DNA of 10,848 nt from MKRK01 sp001896915 (GTDB lineage: Bacteria > Bacillota > Clostridia > Oscillospirales > Acutalibacteraceae): the NCBI GenBank assembly GCA_937973935.1, contig CALJJF010000166.1:1-10848 (forward strand), in the 5' to 3' direction. The notes beneath the pieces are model-generated. The model did no database searches and was not told the DNA's origin. It was given only the letters and a program-made list of their open reading frames with translations. Positions 6,394 through 10,848 of this stretch are shown here, in pieces. The position numbers were made by a program, and so were the translations under genes. Positions within the stretch are counted from its first letter, which is position 1. The number at the start of each line of letters is the position of its first letter.

Positions 6394-6422
6394 AGTATAA
6401 TCAAATTTATGGAATAAGTCAA
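6394..6422 (-). promoter_or_regulatory. Sigma-A promoter of the riboswitch transcript
   Basis: On the minus strand, TTGACT (6417-6422), a 17-base spacer and TATACT (6394-6399) each match the consensus at 5 of 6 positions. The predicted start (~6387) is only a few bases before the P1 stem at 6382. The -35 box lies 8 bases past the stop of the phosphohexomutase gene, so the riboswitch unit is transcribed independently. Confidence 0.82.
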
Positions 6423-6429
6423 TAGAAAC

Positions 6430-8145
6430 CTAAACACCCATCAGTTTTTTGGTGTCTGCTGCGATTTTTTCTGAAATCTCAGTGGCGATTTCTGCTGTTT
6501 GTGCTTTTGCCGTGATATAAATCTTGATTTTTGGCTCTGTGCCCGAGGGACGGACAATAGAACCGCCGTCATTTTCGAGCTTGAAGGAAATGACGTTGGA
6601 TTTCGGCAGATCAATGGGTTTCACTTCACCGGTCACAATATCCTTTTGTGTGCTTGCATCATAATCTACAATGGATAAAACCTTCAGTCCGCCGATTTGT
6701 GCAGGGCTGATGCTTTTCAGCTCTGTCATGATCTCAGCCATTCTTGCCATGCCGGACATACCTTCACAGGTTACGTTCAGCTGGGTGTGACGGAACATAC
6801 CGAATTCTGAATACAAACCGTTCATCACATCGATGAGGGTTTTGTTTTGTTTTTTATAAAAAGCTGCCATTTCGCATATCAGCATGGAAGCCACAACGGC
6901 ATCCTTGTCTCTGACATAGCTGCCGGCCAGATAGCCATAGCTTTCTTCATAACCAAAGACAAAACGGTCTTCTTCGCCTTTTGCTTCCAACAAGCCGATT
7001 TGCTCGCCGATAAACTTAAATCCGGTGAGCACATCGATGATTTCGCAGTTGTATTTTTTGGCAATGAGAGCGGCAATATCGGTGGTTACAATGGTTTTCA
7101 CTGCAATGGGGTTTTTCGGCAGGGTGCCGTTGGCGGTGCGTTCTCTTAACACATAATCAAGCAGCATGGCACCTACCTCGTTGCCTGACATCAGGATAAA
7201 TTCGCCTTGGTGAAGAACAGCAATGCCCACGCGGTCACAGTCCGGGTCGGTTGCCAGTAATAAATCGGGCTGTATGTCCTTGGCAAGCTCAATGGCGCAT
7301 TCAAACACCTGTCTGATTTCCGGGTTGGGGAACGGACAGGTGGGGAAATTGCCGTCCGGCAGCTCCTGTTCCTTTACGATGGTGACGTTTTTGATGCCGA
7401 TTTTGTCCAAAATCGCTCTGACGGGCTTGTTGCCGGTGCCGTTGAGGGGAGTATAAATAACCTTCATATCGCTGCTTTTTAGGATTTCTGTATTGATGCT
7501 GCGTTTTTCCACTTCAGTTAAATACGCTTCGACAGTGTCTTCTTCAATGAAGCGGATCAAACCGTCGGCAACCGCAGTGTCGAAGTCCGCTTTTTTTACG
7601 CCGGTGAAAATATCCACGGTTTCGATGATACCAAGAACATATTCGCTGGCTTCCAGTGTCAGCTGGCAACCGTCGTTGCCATATACCTTATACCCGTTGT
7701 ATTTTGAGGGATTGTGGCTGGCGGTGACCACCACACCGGCATCGCAGTTCAGCCGGCGAACGGCGAAGGAGAGCATGGGCGTGGGCATCAGTTCTTTATA
7801 TATGTATACTTTGATTCCGTTGCCGGCGAACACCTCCGCTGCTTTACGGGCAAAAAGATCGGATTTGATGCGGCTGTCGTACGCAATGGCAACACTGGCG
7901 TTTTTCACAGTATCATTCAGATACTGGGCAATTCCCTGGGTTGCTTTGCAGATGGTGTATATATTCATACGGTTGGTGCCTGCGCCGATAACGCCGCGCA
8001 GCCCGCCTGTGCCGAACTCCAATTCGCGATAAAAACGGTCAATGACCTGGTCTTCCTCAGATTTCACGCTGTTGAGCTCTTCAATGAGATCTGTATCCTC
8101 CACGGCATTGTTAAGCCATGTGTCCAATAATTCTTGATATTTCAT
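6430..8145 (-). CDS. pgcA: Alpha-phosphohexomutase (phosphoglucomutase/phosphomannomutase)
   Basis: This full-length, 571-residue cytoplasmic member of the alpha-D-phosphohexomutase superfamily interconverts hexose 1- and 6-phosphates (glucose, possibly mannose) through a phosphoserine enzyme. The four signature loops are present: the active-site loop TASHNPSKYNGYK (from 141, phospho-Ser143), the Mg2+ loop DPDCDR (300-305), the sugar-binding loop GYEESYGY (398-405) and the phosphate-binding loop RPSGTEPK (532-539). FGTGGLRG (44-51) near the N terminus is typical of the long Firmicute PgcA type, as is the length of ~570-580. The ATG at 8145 has AAGGAAGG 6 bases upstream and its own promoter. 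It likely feeds UDP-glucose, cell-wall glycan or glycogen synthesis. No terminator is visible between its TAG and the riboswitch promoter, so read-through may end at the riboswitch terminator. The symbol follows Bacillus usage; the preferred substrate cannot be read from sequence alone. Confidence 0.95.
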   Translation of the reverse strand: MKYQELLDTWLNNAVEDTDLIEELNSVKSEEDQVIDRFYRELEFGTGGLRGVIGAGTNRMNIYTICKATQGIAQYLNDTVKNASVAIAYDSRIKSDLFARKAAEVFAGNGIKVYIYKELMPTPMLSFAVRRLNCDAGVVVTASHNPSKYNGYKVYGNDGCQLTLEASEYVLGIIETVDIFTGVKKADFDTAVADGLIRFIEEDTVEAYLTEVEKRSINTEILKSSDMKVIYTPLNGTGNKPVRAILDKIGIKNVTIVKEQELPDGNFPTCPFPNPEIRQVFECAIELAKDIQPDLLLATDPDCDRVGIAVLHQGEFILMSGNEVGAMLLDYVLRERTANGTLPKNPIAVKTIVTTDIAALIAKKYNCEIIDVLTGFKFIGEQIGLLEAKGEEDRFVFGYEESYGYLAGSYVRDKDAVVASMLICEMAAFYKKQNKTLIDVMNGLYSEFGMFRHTQLNVTCEGMSGMARMAEIMTELKSISPAQIGGLKVLSIVDYDASTQKDIVTGEVKPIDLPKSNVISFKLENDGGSIVRPSGTEPKIKIYITAKAQTAEIATEISEKIAADTKKLMGV

Positions 8146-8180
8146 TGCTACCTTCCTTTTTTATAAAACTGTTACGAATA

Positions 8181-8209
8181 ATTATACATGAATAAAGCCG
8201 TATATACAA
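8181..8209 (-). promoter_or_regulatory. Sigma-A promoter of the phosphohexomutase gene
   Basis: On the minus strand, TTGTAT (8204-8209, 3/6), a 17-base spacer and a perfect TATAAT (8181-8186) precede the gene start at 8145, with a predicted transcript start about 30 bases upstream of it. The weak -35 is offset by the consensus -10. Confidence 0.6.
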
Positions 8210-8231
8210 GTAAAATGTTATTCTCATATGG

Positions 8232-8762
8232 TTATTTGTCAAGAACAACCTCAATTGTTTTATCAGAATAGGTGACTTTTACTTGCTTTGTTCCCGTAAA
8301 GTCCACCAGGAAGTCAGTTTCTTTGGTTTCCAGCCCTGTGACAAAGGTTTCGTCCGACAGTTTTTTCTTGAAAAACAAAAAGGGCTTGTAGATTGCAACG
8401 GTTCTTTGGTTTTGCAAAAAGGGGGTTTTGCTTTCCAGCAGAATGTGGTAACCGTTGAGGGGAGATGTATAGTAAAAACGCATGTCCCTGCCCAATTCCA
8501 TCTGAAAGGTATAATGAACAAATAAATTGGCGCCCATGAAAATGACAGCAATACATAAAATCTTGACGATTATTTTAAGTGAAAAGCGCGCATATATGTT
8601 GCGGTTTTTCAAAAGAACAAAAATGATAATAAGATCAATGAACAATAACACACCATACATAAAATACAAATTCAGAATGAGGGTATAACCTAAGATTAGC
8701 ATGACAAAAGTAAAGACAAGGAATACAGCAAAGAATATTTTTATCATGGATTGTATATGCAT
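8232..8762 (-). CDS. Three-TM membrane protein of unknown function, 176 aa
   Basis: The ATG at 8762 (MHIQSMIKIFF...) is preferred because GAGAGTGA lies about 6 bases upstream; a TTG at 8795 in the same frame falls inside an inverted repeat, and a third option, the ATG at 8747, lacks a site. Residues ~7-28, 31-51 and 63-83 are hydrophobic membrane segments (FFAVFLVFTFVMLILGY, YGVLLFIDLIIIFVLL, IIVKILCIAVIFMGANLF). The C-terminal ~90 residues are soluble and beta-rich (LNGYHILLESK, RTVAIYKPFLFFKKKL, KQVKVTYSDKTIEVVLDK). No family was recognised. The next gene downstream has its own promoter. The gene is divergent from the cation exchanger at 9012, with which it shares a 249-base intergenic region, so shared regulation is possible but unproven. 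Confidence 0.82.
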   Translation of the reverse strand: MHIQSMIKIFFAVFLVFTFVMLILGYTLILNLYFMYGVLLFIDLIIIFVLLKNRNIYARFSLKIIVKILCIAVIFMGANLFVHYTFQMELGRDMRFYYTSPLNGYHILLESKTPFLQNQRTVAIYKPFLFFKKKLSDETFVTGLETKETDFLVDFTGTKQVKVTYSDKTIEVVLDK

Positions 8763-8787
8763 AACATCACTCTCATGTAATTTATTT

Positions 8788-8812
8788 ATTAACAAGCTAT
8801 TTTCTTGTTAAT
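8788..8812. promoter_or_regulatory. Operator-like 9-bp inverted repeat
   Basis: ATTAACAAG (8788-8796) and CTTGTTAAT (8804-8812) are perfect inverted copies with a 7-base spacer. The repeat lies 26-50 bases upstream of the small membrane gene. It overlaps its only plausible, weak promoter (TTAACA, 17 bases, then TAAATA, on the minus strand), the position expected of a repressor site. It could instead be a weak RNA hairpin in the leader. Confidence 0.45.
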
Positions 8813-8863
8813 CCTAATATTGCCCGAATGGGAATGAAAATCCAGATGTTTCTCCGATTTTGA

Positions 8864-8892
8864 TTGAAATTGGTTCAAACTTGTGTTATTAT
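8864..8892 (+). promoter_or_regulatory. Sigma-A promoter of the cation exchanger
   Basis: TTGAAA (8864-8869, 5/6), a 17-base spacer and TATTAT (8887-8892, 5/6) predict transcription from about 8899. That leaves a ~113-base leader ahead of the ATG at 9012. The -35 box is part of a short inverted repeat (TTGAA/TTCAA, 8864-8876). Confidence 0.72.
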
Positions 8893-8898
8893 TATAAA

Positions 8899-8949
8899 AA
8901 TATTTCGGTTGGACGGGTGTATATCCGTTTTCAAGCATTGGCTTTCGGG
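8899..8949 (+). promoter_or_regulatory. Structured leader, possible ligand-sensing RNA
   Basis: The 51 bases between the predicted transcript start and the leader terminator contain a hairpin, ACGGGT (8913-8918) with ATCCGT (8923-8928), and a run of conserved-looking bases GGCTTTCGGGG (8940-8950) that partly overlaps the terminator's 5' arm. This is the arrangement of a small riboswitch or attenuator, with the antiterminator formed by the overlap. I could not match it to yybP-ykoY, M-box, fluoride or ydaO consensus elements. The sensing role is inferred. Confidence 0.4.
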
Positions 8950-8985
8950 GCGGGAAGCTCGTTTTTACGAGCGTTCCGCTTTTTT
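8950..8985 (+). terminator. Intrinsic terminator inside the exchanger leader
   Basis: GCGGGA (8950-8955) pairs with TTCCGC (8974-8979, one G-U). After a one-base mismatch on each side, GCTCGT (8957-8962) pairs with ACGAGC (8967-8972), closing a TTTT loop. Six Ts (8980-8985) follow directly. It lies downstream of the exchanger promoter and 26 bases before the start codon, so it should cut off most transcription unless it is prevented from folding. There is no plus-strand gene upstream that it could otherwise serve. Confidence 0.85.
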
Positions 8986-9011
8986 ATTATTGAAAAGAAA
9001 GGGTGACCATC

Positions 9012-9980
9012 ATGATATGGAATGTTTTCACTTTGCTGATTGGCTTTGTGCTGCTCATCAAATCCTCGGAGGTTATGATCGATAATGCCCCCAAAATCGC
9101 AACAATGCTAAGGGTTTCGCCGTTTATCATCGGATTTTCTGTTGTTGCGTTTGGCACCAGCGCACCCGAATTGATCATCGGCATCATCACCGGTGTATCA
9201 AAAACAAACCAGCTAACCATGGGAAATGTGCTGGGATGTGTGCTTACAAACGGAGCTCTGGTCATTGGCATTGCTGCCATTTTCAAAACCATTTCCATTG
9301 ACAAAGCAGTGATTTACAGGGAAATTCCCTTATCAGCCGGTGTGCTGGGACTTTTTATGCTGTTGTTGTTTCTCGGCGGTATGTTATCAAGAATTGACGG
9401 GCTGATTTTGCTTGTATGCTTTGTAGGGTTCTTAGTCTATCTGTTAACCCGCTCCAAAGGGTCCTTCACCCATGACGAGGAAATTGCCCACGGGGTTGAC
9501 AAAGAGGAAGCAGCCGGCGATCAAAAGCAAAAACATAAAATTCTTCCGTTTATATATCTGGTCCTCAGCATCGCCGGGGTGATTATCGGGGGGAATTTTG
9601 TAGTTCAAGGAAGCACCGAAATCGCCAGATTTTTCGGACTGAGCGAGTTTTTGATCGGAGTCACCATCGTCTCGGTGGGCACATCTTTACCGGAGCTGGT
9701 TTCCACTCTCATCGCCATGAAAAAAAACAGGTCGGATATTGCCATCGGCAATATCATCGGCAGCAATATCTTTAACATTCTGTTTGTTTTGGGCGTTTCC
9801 GCTGCGATTCATCCCATCGGGATGATGAAAGGAATTCAGTGGGATTTCCTTTTGGCATTTGTCCCAATTCTCCTGCTTTTCTTTTTATCATTGAGGAAAA
9901 AGGAGCTGAAACGGTATGGCGGCGTTATACTTTTTGCTTATTATATTTTATATATCCTATGGAAAGTTCTCAGCATATAA
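9012..9980 (+). CDS. CaCA-family sodium/calcium (cation) exchanger
   Basis: This 322-residue integral membrane protein has the two inverted alpha repeats of the Ca2+/cation antiporter family (YrbG/NCX_Mj type). Alpha-1 contains GTSAPE (48-53) and GNVLGC...TN (71-80); alpha-2 contains GTSLPE (223-228) and GNIIGSNIFN (246-255). A charged cytoplasmic loop (~147-177) separates the halves. The glutamates of both GTSxPE motifs (Glu53, Glu228) and Asn80 match ion ligands known in NCX_Mj. Cys76 replaces the usual serine of the alpha-1 GSN motif, with Val at the next place, and Asn255 replaces the aspartate of NCX_Mj. The likely role is export of Ca2+ against Na+ or H+, with substrate uncertain because of these changes. 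The ATG at 9012 is favoured over the in-frame GTG at 9003 because AAAGGGTGA sits 5 bases before it and includes that GTG. A terminator in the leader implies regulated expression. Confidence 0.92.
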   Translation: MIWNVFTLLIGFVLLIKSSEVMIDNAPKIATMLRVSPFIIGFSVVAFGTSAPELIIGIITGVSKTNQLTMGNVLGCVLTNGALVIGIAAIFKTISIDKAVIYREIPLSAGVLGLFMLLLFLGGMLSRIDGLILLVCFVGFLVYLLTRSKGSFTHDEEIAHGVDKEEAAGDQKQKHKILPFIYLVLSIAGVIIGGNFVVQGSTEIARFFGLSEFLIGVTIVSVGTSLPELVSTLIAMKKNRSDIAIGNIIGSNIFNILFVLGVSAAIHPIGMMKGIQWDFLLAFVPILLLFFLSLRKKELKRYGGVILFAYYILYILWKVLSI

Positions 9981-10006
9981 ATTCATTTCCAAAAATGGAA
10001 AATTGA

Positions 10007-10035
10007 TTGCGTTTTAGCTAAATTTAGGGTAAAAT
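10007..10035 (+). promoter_or_regulatory. Possible promoter of the P-type ATPase gene
   Basis: TAAAAT (10030-10035, 5/6 to -10) is preceded at 17 bases by TTGCGT (10007-10012, only 3/6). The 86-base gap after the exchanger holds no strong terminator, only a short AT-rich hairpin (TTTCCA/TGGAAA, 9986-10001), so the ATPase may be transcribed both from here and by read-through. Confidence 0.4.
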
Positions 10036-10066
10036 AGTTTATATAGTAATATGGGAGGTAGTAACA

Positions 10067-10848
10067 TTGATTTGGCATTCATCATCATTGTTTCAAGTTA
10101 CAGGAGAATTAAAGGGGGACATTGACAACGGTCTCAGTACAGAGGAGTCGGGTTTACGACTGCAAAAGTACGGGAAAAATCAGCTTTCCGAAGCAAAGAA
10201 AAAGAGTTTTGTGGAACGCTTCATTGCACAAATGAAAGACGCAATGGTCCTAATTTTGATCGGTGCTGCTGTGGTTTCTTTTATCGCGCTTTTTGTCAAC
10301 AGCGAAGGCAAACACGATATTGCTGATTTGATTGAGCCGTTTATCATCATTGCAATCGTTATCCTAAACGCTTTTCTGGGTATTTTCCAAGAAAGCAAGG
10401 CTGAGGCAGCATTGGAAGCGCTCAAAAATATGGCTGCCCCCTCGGCTAAGGTGGTTCGTGACGGGGTTGTGCAGATGCTTGATGCATCCTATCTCGTTCC
10501 GGGTGATGTCATTGAGCTCACCGCAGGTGATTTTATCCCTGCTGATGCAAGATTGATTTCATCAAGCAGTATGTCCAGTGATGAATCCTCCCTGACCGGT
10601 GAATCCGTTCCGGCGGAAAAAAATGCAGAAGGCACCATTGCCGATATTGCAGGAATCGGTGACAGATTTAATATGGTCTATGCAGGCTGTTCTGTGTCTT
10701 ACGGACGTGGACGAGCCATCGTTACCGAAACCGGCATGAACACCGAAATGGGAAAAATCGCGACGATTTTAAGAGGCACGGAAGATTCCATCACTCCCTT
10801 GCAGATTAAGCTGGCTTCTTTGGGCAAAAGGCTCGGGTTTCTGGCTTT
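10067..10848 (+). CDS. Ca2+-type P-type ATPase, N-terminal part (3' end outside window)
   Basis: A TTG at 10067 is the likely start: GGGAGG lies 8 bases upstream and no in-frame ATG precedes the conserved N terminus. The frame stays open to the window end (260 codons of an expected ~870-900). Visible parts in order are the cation-ATPase N-terminal domain (GLSTEESGLRLQKYGKNQL, ~22-40), membrane helix 1 (~59-77), helix 2 (~88-107), the NAFLGIFQESKAEAALEAL stalk (101-119) typical of SERCA/PMCA-like Ca2+ pumps, and the actuator domain with PGDVIEL and the dephosphorylation motif SLTGES (175-180). The DKTGT phosphorylation site and the metal-binding helix 4 lie outside. The product should use ATP to expel Ca2+ (possibly Mn2+) at the plasma membrane. 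Lying directly downstream of a CaCA exchanger, it suggests a two-gene calcium-export locus. Confidence 0.93.
   Translation, partial: MIWHSSSLFQVTGELKGDIDNGLSTEESGLRLQKYGKNQLSEAKKKSFVERFIAQMKDAMVLILIGAAVVSFIALFVNSEGKHDIADLIEPFIIIAIVILNAFLGIFQESKAEAALEALKNMAAPSAKVVRDGVVQMLDASYLVPGDVIELTAGDFIPADARLISSSSMSSDESSLTGESVPAEKNAEGTIADIAGIGDRFNMVYAGCSVSYGRGRAIVTETGMNTEMGKIATILRGTEDSITPLQIKLASLGKRLGFLA

Noticed and set aside
7493..8032. 179-codon plus-strand open frame
   Set aside because: Antisense to the phosphohexomutase gene, whose catalytic motifs lie on the other strand; no ribosome-binding site and low-complexity Ser/Pro/Thr composition typical of antisense frames.
8899..8985. yybP-ykoY manganese riboswitch upstream of the exchanger
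   Set aside because: The conserved GGGGAGUA-type loop and its paired domain are missing; kept as an unassigned leader.
10180..10425. Minus-strand 81-codon frame
   Set aside because: Antisense to the N-terminal part of the P-type ATPase, which is certain from its TGES and stalk motifs.
1..10848. CRISPR array, tRNA, rRNA or insertion sequence
   Set aside because: No regularly spaced repeats, no tRNA cloverleaf or rRNA core sequence and no transposase-like reading frame were seen on either strand.

Overview
The window looks like chromosomal DNA of an anaerobic Gram-positive Firmicute, most likely class Clostridia (an Oscillospiraceae-like gut or anaerobic-digester lineage). The clues are mid-to-low GC content, strong AAGGAG-type ribosome-binding sites, canonical sigma-A promoters with 17-base spacers, many intrinsic terminators, a cobalamin riboswitch, a B12-binding radical SAM protein of the DUF4080 type, and zinc-ribbon/single-TM proteins. 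This placement is inferred from content; no marker gene settles it.

Layout. (1) 1-345 (+) is the C-terminal end of an unidentified protein. A perfect hairpin (351-373) separates it from a convergent 101-residue membrane protein (380-685, -) that resembles small prophage-associated proteins. (2) 801-3189 (-) is a two-gene operon: a zinc-ribbon membrane protein followed, one base after its stop, by a B12-binding radical SAM enzyme. It has a clear promoter (3221-3249) and ends in a strong terminator that overlaps the last stop codon. (3) 3268-4395 (-) encodes a polytopic membrane protein of unknown function, with a near-consensus promoter and a 12-bp inverted repeat just upstream of the -35 box. 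(4) 4396-4891 holds no intact gene. It contains that promoter and operator-like repeat, a stretch that reads as a decayed coding sequence, and a perfect 51-base palindrome. (5) 4892-6422 (-) is a self-contained unit: sigma-A promoter, adenosylcobalamin riboswitch, leader terminator, and a secreted, membrane-anchored protein built of terpene-cyclase-like alpha/alpha repeats. (6) 6430-8145 (-) is an alpha-phosphohexomutase (phosphoglucomutase/phosphomannomutase). (7) 8232-8762 (-) is a small three-TM protein of unknown function. (8) 8864-10848 (+) holds two neighbouring calcium-type transporters: a CaCA-family cation exchanger behind a leader that contains a strong intrinsic terminator, and the N-terminal part of a Ca2+-type P-type ATPase that runs off the window.

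The most interesting unit is the riboswitch-controlled surface protein. The animal B12 carriers (intrinsic factor, transcobalamin) also use an alpha6/alpha6 barrel, so a B12-repressed, cell-surface alpha/alpha-repeat protein is a good candidate for a bacterial surface cobalamin-capture protein. The second point of interest is the attenuator-like leader of the cation exchanger, which may hold a metal- or ion-sensing RNA that I cannot assign to a known class.
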